From positions 1 through 6,139 of the forward strand of contig JAKLJF010000317.1 of assembly GCA_023151335.1 (NCBI GenBank): 6,139 nt of DNA, read 5' to 3'. The notes below the pieces were generated by a model that ran no database searches, was not told where the DNA came from, and saw only the letters and a list, made by a program, of their open reading frames with translations. The DNA comes from Thermoanaerobaculia bacterium. GTDB lineage: Bacteria > Bacteroidota > Bacteroidia > Chitinophagales > Saprospiraceae. Position 1 is the stretch's first letter, and each line of letters opens with the position of its first letter. A program made the translations under genes and the position numbers. Positions 1 to 5,444 of this stretch are shown here, piece by piece.

Positions 1-64
1 TCTTCCACAAAGGTAGACCCGGCAGCAAGGCGTATGGTAGGACGATTATGCAGAGGAATAGGAC

Positions 65-928
65 TTATTTGAAATTCTTCCGGAATGCGTCCGGAGATTG
101 TCCGGTGTGTTTTTTAAAAAAACGGATAAAGTAGGAAGCATCCTCATAGCCTAAATGCCAGGCAATGTCTTTAATTTGATTGGGAGTGGCAAGCAGGTAT
201 CGCTTCGCTTCCAAAATGATCTGCTCGTTGATCAGGTCTGCCGTAGTTTTGCCGACCGATGCTTTGGTGATGGCATTCAACTGGTAAACGGAGAGATTTA
301 GCAGCCCGGCATATTGCGAAACGCTCTTGACCGCTGTGATCTTTGTTTCCAACAGCCTTAATAACTCTTCAAAACGTTCTTGCGTATAATTGTTTGTACC
401 CGCTGAAACTTGTTTTGGGTTTGGGCTTTGCCGGGCAAGTTCAATAAAGAAAAGATCGAGGCATGCTTTGATTGCTTCATGATATCCCTCCTGTTTCGCG
501 GCGTATTCCGTGAAAATGAGGGATAAAAACGAAAGCAGTTTCTTAAAACGGCTTTCCGATACTTCGCAGTAGTTTTTGCCGGTAGCCTTTTTCCATCGCT
601 GCTCCTCTTTGGCGTTCTTTGGCTGATAAAACGACGTGTCAAACTCTAACAAATAGCCCGTGCACCCGGCTGCTAACTGTAGTTGGTGTACCTGACCGGG
701 ACGCAGCATGAACAGCGCGTTATGGTGAACGTCATACCGGACAAAGTCGATTTCGTGGATACCCTGACCTGCTTCCACGGCCAGGATGAAATAAAAGTCA
801 TGCTTGTGCAGCTCATGTACCAGGGGCTTTCCATTGAGCACCGCGCGTATATCCCTGATGCTGAACCGGCCAGCATTGCTTTGTTCCCGATGCGTAGCGG
901 CAATTTGTCTGATCGGAATCGTCTTCAT
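65..928 (-). CDS. AraC-family transcriptional regulator with cupin-like N-terminal domain
   Basis: This 287-residue protein is a probable one-component cytoplasmic DNA-binding regulator. The N-terminal half (about residues 38-100) looks like the AraC-type cupin sensor: HKHDFYFILAVEAG, then LRPGQVHQL near residues 75-83. The C-terminal hundred residues form the paired helix-turn-helix DNA-binding domain. The first HTH lies around 201-225 (SVSQYAGLLNLSVYQLNAI) and the second around 251-275, with the family hallmark DIAWHLGYEDASYFIRFFKK and GQSPDAFR at the end. Length is normal for the family and the gene is intact. The ATG at 928 is preceded by AAAGG six bases upstream, a plausible ribosome site. 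A promoter match lies at 982-1013. It is divergent from the protease gene, but nothing shows that it regulates it. Inducer and targets are unknown. Base composition is more AT-rich than in the other genes here, so recent acquisition is possible but unproven. Confidence 0.93.
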   Translation of the reverse strand: MKTIPIRQIAATHREQSNAGRFSIRDIRAVLNGKPLVHELHKHDFYFILAVEAGQGIHEIDFVRYDVHHNALFMLRPGQVHQLQLAAGCTGYLLEFDTSFYQPKNAKEEQRWKKATGKNYCEVSESRFKKLLSFLSLIFTEYAAKQEGYHEAIKACLDLFFIELARQSPNPKQVSAGTNNYTQERFEELLRLLETKITAVKSVSQYAGLLNLSVYQLNAITKASVGKTTADLINEQIILEAKRYLLATPNQIKDIAWHLGYEDASYFIRFFKKHTGQSPDAFRKNFK

Positions 929-948
929 GATTTGCCTTTAACAAGATG

Positions 949-969
949 TCACATACCGGACTCCTCCGG
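949..969 (-). promoter_or_regulatory. Leader hairpin and start-stop ATG-TGA upstream of the araC-type gene
   Basis: Read on the minus strand, positions 969-956 form a small hairpin, CCGGA-GGAG-TCCGG. The stretch 967-961 reads GGAGGAG, a strong Shine-Dalgarno-like sequence. Six bases after it lies an ATG (954-952) immediately followed by TGA (951-949), out of frame with the regulator start at 928. If the predicted promoter is right, all of this is in a roughly 47-nt leader. It could be a minimal start-stop upstream ORF or chance. Bacteroidota rarely depend on Shine-Dalgarno pairing, which weakens the translational reading. Confidence 0.3.
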
Positions 970-981
970 GGTAGTACAGTG

Positions 982-1013
982 TAAAGGTAGAGAACGCTGA
1001 TTGCTCTCCCAAA
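982..1013 (-). promoter_or_regulatory. Bacteroidota-type promoter for the araC-type gene
   Basis: On the minus strand TTTG at 1013-1010 is followed, after a 20-bp spacer, by TACCTTTA at 989-982. This matches the Bacteroidota primary-sigma consensus (-33 TTTG, -7 TAnnTTTG, spacer about 19-21 bp) at every specified position except the last G. Transcription would begin near 975, giving a leader of about 47 nt before the ATG at 928. The call rests on the motif match and its position only. Confidence 0.5.
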
Positions 1014-1227
1014 ATAATTCCCGGCACCCACCATGCGAAAAACCGGAAGCGAGGAAAGCCATCGTCAGATACCGCCGCATGAAACGCCCGGTGGCCCAAG
1101 CGCCGAAAGGTATTTTCCACCATTCGTCCGCTGTTTCCCTTTTTGCGTCGAAAAAGTGAAAAGCCGCTTTGTTCTCTTACCCCAATTTTGCCCGGATTGT
1201 CTCAAAAGTGATGCGCCCGGTCATTGG

Positions 1228-1242
1228 TTAACGAGACGTTAA
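1228..1242. promoter_or_regulatory. Candidate operator: TTAACG-AGA-CGTTAA dyad upstream of the HtrA protease
   Basis: A perfect 6-bp inverted repeat with a 3-bp centre lies 97 bp before the protease start codon. A second pair, ATTGG at 1223-1227 and CCAAT at 1248-1252, flanks it with a 5-bp asymmetry, so a larger imperfect dyad spans 1223-1252. Symmetry and position suit a dimeric regulator binding site. Which protein would bind is unknown, and it does not resemble CIRCE. Confidence 0.35.
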
Positions 1243-1339
1243 AGTCCCCAATCCCGACAGCAATCCTGCGGCCTCATCGTTTTAAATTCGCTCTTTGAAA
1301 AATAAGTGAATAATTAAAAAGCTCAAAACAAAAGCAGCC

Positions 1340-2497
1340 ATGAGTAAATTCTGGTCAACAACGCTTGCCGGCGCCGTGGGAGGCCTGATCGTCTTCGGCG
1401 CCATTAAAATGACGGAAAAGCCGGCGCCTGAGTCCGGCGTCTTGCCTGCCCCGGCGCCCGTGAAACAGGTGAATTACACCTATGGCGGCGCCCCGGTACC
1501 CTTCGATTTTACCCGCGCCGCCGACCGCGCCATGCCCGCGGTGGTGCACATCAAAGCCATGGAAAGCCGTGAAACGGCTATTCAGCGGCAACGCCAGTCG
1601 AACCCCTTTCGGTTCTTTTTCGGCGACGACTTTTTGCCCTTCGACGATTACGCCCGTCCGCGCTCCGGCACAGGATCCGGCGTTATCTATACTTCCGACG
1701 GCTATATCCTCACCAATAACCACGTGGTGGAATTTGCCGACGAATTTGAAATCACCCTGCACGACAACCGCGAGTTCAAGGCCCGCCTGGTGGGCGCCGA
1801 TCCGAGCACCGATATGGCCGTGCTGAAAATTGACGCCAACAACCTGCCCGCCATCGAACTCGGCAACTCTGACGACGTGAAAGTAGGCGAATGGGCCCTG
1901 GCCGTCGGCAACCCCTTCGACCTGACCTCTACCGTTACCGCGGGTATCATCAGCGCCAAAAGCCGCGACATTAATATCATTCGCAAGGGCGCGCCGATCG
2001 AATCTTTTATCCAGACCGATGCCGCCGTCAACCCCGGCAACTCGGGTGGCGCATTGGTGGACGTGAACGGCCGCCTCATCGGTATCAACTCGGCCATCGC
2101 CACGCCGACCGGCGTTTTTGCGGGTTACTCTTTCGCTATCCCGGTCAACCTGGCCAAACGTATCGCCGACGACCTGGTGAAGTACGGCAAGTTCAAACGC
2201 GCCTACCTGGGGGTGGATATTGCCACTATGGACAGCAATCTGGCCACCGAACTCAATATTCCCTACGCTCAGGGCGTTTGGGTAAAAGAACTCGACCCGC
2301 AAGGCTCGGCAGCACAGGCCGGTATCCAGCGTAATGACATCATTACCAAAATAAATGGCAAAAATGTGACAAGCGGCCCGGAACTAAGAGAGCTGATCGG
2401 ACGTTCTAAAGTAGGCGAATCTGTCAATCTGACGCTGGTGCGCAACGGAAAAGAAAAAGACGTCGCCGTAAGGCTGAAAACCCGCGGCGAAGAATAA
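1340..2497 (+). CDS. HtrA/Deg-type serine protease, membrane-anchored, single PDZ domain
   Basis: This 385-residue protein is an envelope quality-control protease of the trypsin-like S1C family, expected to act in the periplasm on misfolded proteins. Residues 6-22 form a hydrophobic glycine-rich segment (STTLAGAVGGLIVFGAI) without an obvious signal-peptidase site, so it probably anchors the protein in the inner membrane. A Pro/Ala-rich linker follows. The catalytic triad is complete: His128 in TNNHVV, Asp158 in STDMAVLKI, and Ser235 in NPGNSGGAL. One PDZ domain covers about 287-380 (YLGVDIATM, GSAAQAGIQRNDIITKING) and the protein stops right after it. The layout of anchor, protease and one PDZ is that of DegS rather than the two-PDZ DegP/DegQ, but no rseA or sigma-factor gene is in view, so I assign no symbol. 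The start has no Shine-Dalgarno, only an A-rich lead. A terminator follows at 2565-2598. Confidence 0.95.
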   Translation: MSKFWSTTLAGAVGGLIVFGAIKMTEKPAPESGVLPAPAPVKQVNYTYGGAPVPFDFTRAADRAMPAVVHIKAMESRETAIQRQRQSNPFRFFFGDDFLPFDDYARPRSGTGSGVIYTSDGYILTNNHVVEFADEFEITLHDNREFKARLVGADPSTDMAVLKIDANNLPAIELGNSDDVKVGEWALAVGNPFDLTSTVTAGIISAKSRDINIIRKGAPIESFIQTDAAVNPGNSGGALVDVNGRLIGINSAIATPTGVFAGYSFAIPVNLAKRIADDLVKYGKFKRAYLGVDIATMDSNLATELNIPYAQGVWVKELDPQGSAAQAGIQRNDIITKINGKNVTSGPELRELIGRSKVGESVNLTLVRNGKEKDVAVRLKTRGEE

Positions 2498-2528
2498 AAA
2501 AATAATCCGGCGCCACTCCCGGCGACGG
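2496..2528 (-). terminator. Intrinsic terminator of the metallophosphoesterase gene (minus strand)
   Basis: Read on the minus strand from 2528, CCG-T-CGCC pairs with GGCG-C-CGG around the loop GGGAGT, a 7-bp GC-rich stem with one internal mismatch. It is followed by ATTATTTTTTT ending at 2496. It lies about 70 bp after the minus-strand stop codon (2599-2597). Its T-tract overlaps the protease stop codon (2495-2497) on the other strand. Confidence 0.6.
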
Positions 2529-2564
2529 TTAAGATAAAGTTGGTTTTTCGTTTTGTTTTGATGT

Positions 2565-2598
2565 GTCTGCTCCGCGCAATGCGGGGCAGACTTTTTTT
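2565..2598 (+). terminator. Intrinsic terminator of the HtrA protease gene (plus strand)
   Basis: GTCTGCTCCGC (2565-2575) pairs with GCGGGGCAGAC (2581-2591). The stem is 11 bp with one T-G wobble, around the loop GCAAT, and is followed by seven T residues (2592-2598). This is a textbook rho-independent terminator 68 bp after the protease stop. Its T-tract overlaps the stop codon of the convergent metallophosphoesterase gene (2599-2597). Confidence 0.85.
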
Positions 2599-3259
2599 AT
2601 GGAATGACTATCCGAGTATTGCCCCCTGCCTGCTGCAAATCCACCGTCACCGCCCTGTTCACCGGTTGATAGCGCACGTCCAGCACCGATGCATTGATGA
2701 ACAGCGTTCCGTTTTGCTCCAGCTGGCCGTATCCCTCGTGGATGTGCCCGAACACGTGTACGCGCGGTTTTATCTCTTCCACCTGGCGCAGCAGGTCGCG
2801 GCAACCCACGGGTCGCGGGTCGCGCAGCACCTCGTCGAGGATGCCGTAGGGTGGGCCGTGGGTGATCAGGATATCCGTTTCTGCCGGGATCATGTCCCAG
2901 TACCGGCGGATGTCGGCGCCGCGCTGCCGGTTGAAAGCCCAGTCGAAAAACCAGGGCGTAATAGGGCTGCCCCACAGATGGATGCCTTCGATGGTGACGG
3001 CGCTGTTTTCCAGGTAAATAACCGTGTCCGGCACCAATTGCCGGAAAATACCCGGCTCGCGCTCGGCCAGAAAATCGTGATTGCCGGCCACCGCTACCCG
3101 GTAGCGGTATGGTTGCCGCCCGAACCAATCGAAAAAAGCGGACACTTCCGGCAACGAGCCGCGCATGGTAAAGTCGCCGGCATGCACCAGCACGTCGCCG
3201 GGGGGCAATACGAGCTGTTCGTGTTTGCCATGGCTATCGGAGATAAAAACAAATTTCAC
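2597..3259 (-). CDS. Calcineurin-like metallophosphoesterase, MPPED-type
   Basis: This 220-residue cytosolic protein (from the GTG) is predicted to be a binuclear-metal phosphohydrolase. All five conserved motifs are visible: D8-S-H10 in ISDSHG, G28-D29 in HAGDF, G59-N60-H61-D62, H134 in THGPP, and G171-H172-I-H174. The pattern PPGDVLVHAGDFT, then GSPITPWFFDWAF, then THGPPYGILD matches the MPPED1/MPPED2-like branch, some members of which are cyclic-nucleotide phosphodiesterases; the substrate here is unknown. I place the start at the GTG at 3259 because VKFVFISD begins exactly at the first beta strand. The in-frame ATG at 3307 would add 16 residues (MELFSARRRLPFYFSA) without family resemblance. 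It is convergent with the protease gene and followed by a minus-strand terminator at 2528-2496. It is divergent from the ABC transporter. Confidence 0.9.
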   Translation of the reverse strand: MKFVFISDSHGKHEQLVLPPGDVLVHAGDFTMRGSLPEVSAFFDWFGRQPYRYRVAVAGNHDFLAEREPGIFRQLVPDTVIYLENSAVTIEGIHLWGSPITPWFFDWAFNRQRGADIRRYWDMIPAETDILITHGPPYGILDEVLRDPRPVGCRDLLRQVEEIKPRVHVFGHIHEGYGQLEQNGTLFINASVLDVRYQPVNRAVTVDLQQAGGNTRIVIP

Positions 3260-3333
3260 GGCGGAAAAATAAAACGGCAAACGGCGTCGGGCCGAAAATA
3301 ATTCCAACGGGAAACAGAAAACGGTTTATGGCG

Positions 3334-3377
3334 GGCGATATCACCGCTCCCGCGTCGCGGGACGTCGCGATGACGCC
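3334..3377. repeat. GC-rich imperfect hairpin containing the palindrome CCCGCG-T-CGCGGG
   Basis: The core palindrome CCCGCG-T-CGCGGG occupies 3349-3361. Outside it GGCG at 3334-3337 is complementary to CGCC at 3374-3377, with partial pairing between (ATC at 3340-3342 against GAT), so about 44 bp can fold into one interrupted stem. It lies in the gap between the divergent metallophosphoesterase and ABC transporter genes. It has no T-tract, so it does not look like an intrinsic terminator. It may be a copy of a dispersed intergenic repeat, which a single window cannot show. Confidence 0.45.
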
Positions 3378-3394
3378 TCTCCCCGGGACACATA

Positions 3395-3422
3395 GGAAAT
3401 TGCTGCAATTTCCCGAACTTTG
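3395..3422 (+). promoter_or_regulatory. 19-bp palindrome abutting a -7-like box upstream of the ABC exporter
   Basis: GGAAATTGC-T-GCAATTTCC (3395-3413) is a perfect 19-bp palindrome. One base later GAACTTTG (3415-3422) matches the Bacteroidota -7 consensus TAnnTTTG at all specified positions but the first. No clear -33 TTTG lies 19-21 bp upstream of it. Transcription would start near 3429, about 50 bp before the ATG at 3481. A palindrome occupying the promoter spacer is where a repressor would act. The dyad is certain; its function is inferred. Confidence 0.4.
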
Positions 3423-3432
3423 CGACCTGTTT

Positions 3433-3445
3433 CGGGTTTAACCCG
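3433..3445. repeat. Perfect 13-bp palindrome CGGGTT-T-AACCCG
   Basis: A 6-bp inverted repeat with a single central base lies 35 bp before the ABC transporter start. If the promoter at 3415-3422 is used, it sits just after the transcription start and could form a small leader hairpin or an operator. It may equally be chance; nothing else supports a role. Confidence 0.35.
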
Positions 3446-3456
3446 TCTACCAACGG

Positions 3457-3477
3457 CCTACTGCCCACTGCCTACTG
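3457..3477. repeat. Tandem heptamer, three copies of CCTACTG, ending 3 bp before a start codon
   Basis: Positions 3457-3463 and 3471-3477 are both CCTACTG, and the middle unit 3464-3470 is CCCACTG (one change). The array ends 3 bp before the ATG of the ABC transporter, in the place normally taken by the ribosome-binding region. No Shine-Dalgarno is present there. Copy number could vary by slippage between strains. Confidence 0.6.
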
Positions 3478-3480
3478 AAT

Positions 3481-5253
3481 ATGTCCGATTCCGCCCAACC
3501 CATCAGTTTCTCTCTTTTCCGCCGGGTATTATCCATGGCCCGGCCTTACCGCCGCACGCTTTATTTTACCGCTGTACTGACGATCCTATTGGCGCCCCTG
3601 GCCATTACCCGGCCCAAACTGATCCAGGTAATGGTGGACGACTACATCCTCAAACAAGATGTGCAGGGTATGACGATGCTTGCGGGCGTTATTTTCGGGG
3701 TATTGGTAGTGGAAGTGGTGTTGCGTTATCTGTTTTTGTACCACGCCGACTGGCTGGGCCAGATCACGATCCGCGACTTGCGGGTACGGGTGTTCAACCA
3801 CGTCACCCGCCTGAACCTGTCCTATTTTGACAAAACGCCCATCGGTACCAGCACCACGCGCACCATCAATGACATAGAAGCCATCAACACCATTTTTTCG
3901 GAAGGCAGCATTACCATTCTGGCCGATCTGTTGTCGATCGTGGCGGTGATGGCGATCATGTTCGCGACGTCGTGGAAACTGACGCTGGTGGTGCTGAGCG
4001 TTTTCCCGATCCTGATCTGGGGCAGTTACCAATTCAAGGAAAGCGTGCGCAAGAGTTATGAAAAAGTGCGCAACCACATCTCTACGATGAACGCTTTTTT
4101 GCAGGAGCGGATCACCGGCATGCGTATGGTGCAGATCTTTAACGCCGAGGCCCGCGAAGCCGAAAAATTCCGCCAGATCAATCACGATTACACGGGCGCC
4201 AACCTGCGTTCCATCATGGCCTACGCCATCTTTTTCCCCATCGTGGAGATCATATCCGCCCTGTCGCTCGGCCTGATGGTATGGTACGGCGCCCGGGGCG
4301 TGCTGTCCGGAGAGATTACCGCGGGCATCATCGTAGCGTTTTTACTCTATATCACCATGTTGTACCGGCCTATCCGGATGCTGGCCGATAAATTCAACAA
4401 CCTGCAAATGGGCCTGATCGCCGCGGAGCGCGTATTCAAACTGCTGGAAACCCAGGAGACCATCCGCAACACCGGCACGCGGGTACCGGCCAAAGCGCAG
4501 GGCGAGGTAGCGTTCGAAAACGTATGGTTTTCCTACAGCGGCAACGCCGATGAAGCGGTATTGAAAAATGTATCTTTTAATATTAAACCCGGCGAAACGC
4601 TGGCCATTGTCGGCAGCACGGGCAGTGGGAAAACCACTATCATCAGCCTGCTCAACCGTTTTTACGAAATCCAGTCGGGCAGTATCAAAATCGACGGCTA
4701 CGATCTGCACGAATACGACGTGTATGCCCTGCGCCGCCGTATAGCCGTGGTGCTGCAGGACGTGTTTTTGTTTTCCGGCACCGTAATGGAAAACATCACC
4801 CTGCGCGACGCTTCCATCACGGAAGAGGACGTGGTGAAAGCCGCCAAAATGATCGGCGCGCACGAATTTATCGCCAAACTGCCCGGCGGCTACCAATACC
4901 AGGTGCGCGAGCGCGGCGCCACGCTGTCCATGGGCCAGCGGCAGCTGATCTCCTTTGTGCGGGCGCTGGTGTTCAATCCCGAAATCCTGATCCTCGACGA
5001 AGCTACTTCCTCCATCGACCCCGAGACGGAGCGCGTGATCCAATACGCCATCGAACGGCTCATCGCCCGGCGCACCAGCATCATCATCGCCCACCGCTTG
5101 TCCACTATCCGCCATGCCAGCAACATTTTGGTACTGGAAAAAGGCGAGGTCAAAGAATTCGGCCCACAGGACGAACTGCTCGGCATCGAAGGCGGACGGT
5201 ACCGGGAATTGTATGAAAAACAGTTTTTGCAGCCGGCAGCCGAGGTGGAATGA
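3481..5253 (+). CDS. ABC exporter half-transporter (fused membrane and ATPase domains, MdlB/MsbA-like)
   Basis: This 590-residue inner-membrane half-transporter must dimerise to make a working exporter. The six-helix type IV exporter domain spans about 1-325, with hydrophobic segments near 27-45, 63-85, 143-175, 248-268 and 278-296. The conserved QERITGMRMVQIF stretch is at 208-220. The ATPase domain (about 342-580) is complete: A-loop Tyr352, Walker A GSTGSGKTT at 378-386, Q-loop Gln426, signature LSMGQRQ at 482-488, Walker B LILDE with catalytic Glu507, D-loop SSID, and switch His538 in IAHRLST. LSMGQ replaces the textbook LSGGQ, a variation similar to the LSVGQ of MdlB-type subunits. Substrate cannot be told; lipid or drug export are common in the family. 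No partner half-transporter is adjacent in the window, so it may be homodimeric. The start has no Shine-Dalgarno; a heptamer repeat directly precedes it. Confidence 0.95.
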   Translation: MSDSAQPISFSLFRRVLSMARPYRRTLYFTAVLTILLAPLAITRPKLIQVMVDDYILKQDVQGMTMLAGVIFGVLVVEVVLRYLFLYHADWLGQITIRDLRVRVFNHVTRLNLSYFDKTPIGTSTTRTINDIEAINTIFSEGSITILADLLSIVAVMAIMFATSWKLTLVVLSVFPILIWGSYQFKESVRKSYEKVRNHISTMNAFLQERITGMRMVQIFNAEAREAEKFRQINHDYTGANLRSIMAYAIFFPIVEIISALSLGLMVWYGARGVLSGEITAGIIVAFLLYITMLYRPIRMLADKFNNLQMGLIAAERVFKLLETQETIRNTGTRVPAKAQGEVAFENVWFSYSGNADEAVLKNVSFNIKPGETLAIVGSTGSGKTTIISLLNRFYEIQSGSIKIDGYDLHEYDVYALRRRIAVVLQDVFLFSGTVMENITLRDASITEEDVVKAAKMIGAHEFIAKLPGGYQYQVRERGATLSMGQRQLISFVRALVFNPEILILDEATSSIDPETERVIQYAIERLIARRTSIIIAHRLSTIRHASNILVLEKGEVKEFGPQDELLGIEGGRYRELYEKQFLQPAAEVE

Positions 5254-5305
5254 GTAGCAGGGCCATTTTGTTACCGCGGACAGGTGAGGTTGTATCATAA
5301 GTCAC

Positions 5306-5431
5306 TTTTTATACCTTGCTCCGCCAGGTTTTGTGCATCAGTGCCGGCAACGTTTACGAAACTTTAAAAGTTTCGTAAACGTAATCCTCCCGTTACCCAT
5401 GCACAAAACCTGGCGGAGCAAGGTATAAAAA
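5306..5431. repeat. 126-bp inverted-repeat unit with perfect 33-bp arms
   Basis: Positions 5306-5338 and 5399-5431 are complementary at all 33 positions. The left arm begins TTTTTATACCTTGCTCCGCC and the right arm ends with its complement. The 60-bp interior holds a second palindrome at 5350-5382. No T-tract follows the stem on either strand, so it is not a standard terminator. A possible 2-bp flanking duplication, AC at 5304-5305 and 5432-5433, is too short to prove transposition. The unit resembles a MITE: long terminal repeats and no gene. Confidence 0.85.
5350..5382. repeat. 33-bp perfect palindrome in the loop of the larger hairpin
   Basis: ACGTTTACGAAACTTT (5350-5365) is followed by a single A (5366) and its exact reverse complement (5367-5382). 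It sits inside the 5306-5431 inverted repeat, separated from its arms by unlike sequence on each side (5339-5349 and 5383-5398). It could be the tip of the same structure or a separate palindromic element inserted into it. Confidence 0.85.
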
Positions 5432-5444
5432 ACATGGCAGATTT

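Larger units (their letters stand above)
929..1339. other. Divergent intergenic region between araC-type gene and HtrA protease
   Basis: This 411-bp gap contains the araC-type promoter and leader (949-1013) and the TTAACG dyad (1228-1242). Short open frames exist on both strands (for example 1033-1242 plus and 938-1123 minus). Their translations are rich in Pro, Arg, His and Cys, resemble no family I recognise, and have no good start context, so I do not call genes. The segment 1014-1220 shows no clear element. The last 40 bp before 1340 are A-rich, as is common upstream of Bacteroidota start codons. Confidence 0.6.

Noticed and set aside
1..64. Possible end of a neighbouring gene at the left edge
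   Set aside because: Open frames exist on both strands, but 64 bp are too few to choose between them and none gives a recognisable peptide. No terminator hairpin for the araC-type gene is visible here either.
1033..1242. Small plus-strand frame of 69 codons in the araC-htrA gap
   Set aside because: Pro/Arg/His/Cys-rich composition, no family resemblance, no good start context, and it ends within the TTAACG dyad.
1290..1297. GCTCTTTG as a -7 element for the HtrA gene
   Set aside because: Only the TTTG half matches TAnnTTTG, and there is no TTTG-type -33 element at the right distance, so I do not call a promoter.
1355..2302. Long antisense open frame (315 codons) opposite the HtrA protease
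   Set aside because: The plus-strand frame encodes an intact protease with all catalytic motifs. The antisense frame is a by-product of GC-rich codon positions and resembles no protein family.
3260..3307. N-terminal extension of the metallophosphoesterase from the ATG at 3307
   Set aside because: The added 16 residues are unlike the family, and the GTG at 3259 places the first metal-binding motif at the usual distance from the N-terminus.
4342..5298. Antisense open frame of 318 codons opposite the ABC ATPase domain
   Set aside because: It is the mirror of a canonical ABC ATPase coding sequence, and its translation has no recognisable domain.
5306..5431. Terminator of the ABC exporter gene
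   Set aside because: The stem is much longer than usual, the T-run is inside the left arm, and A residues, not T, follow the stem on the plus strand.
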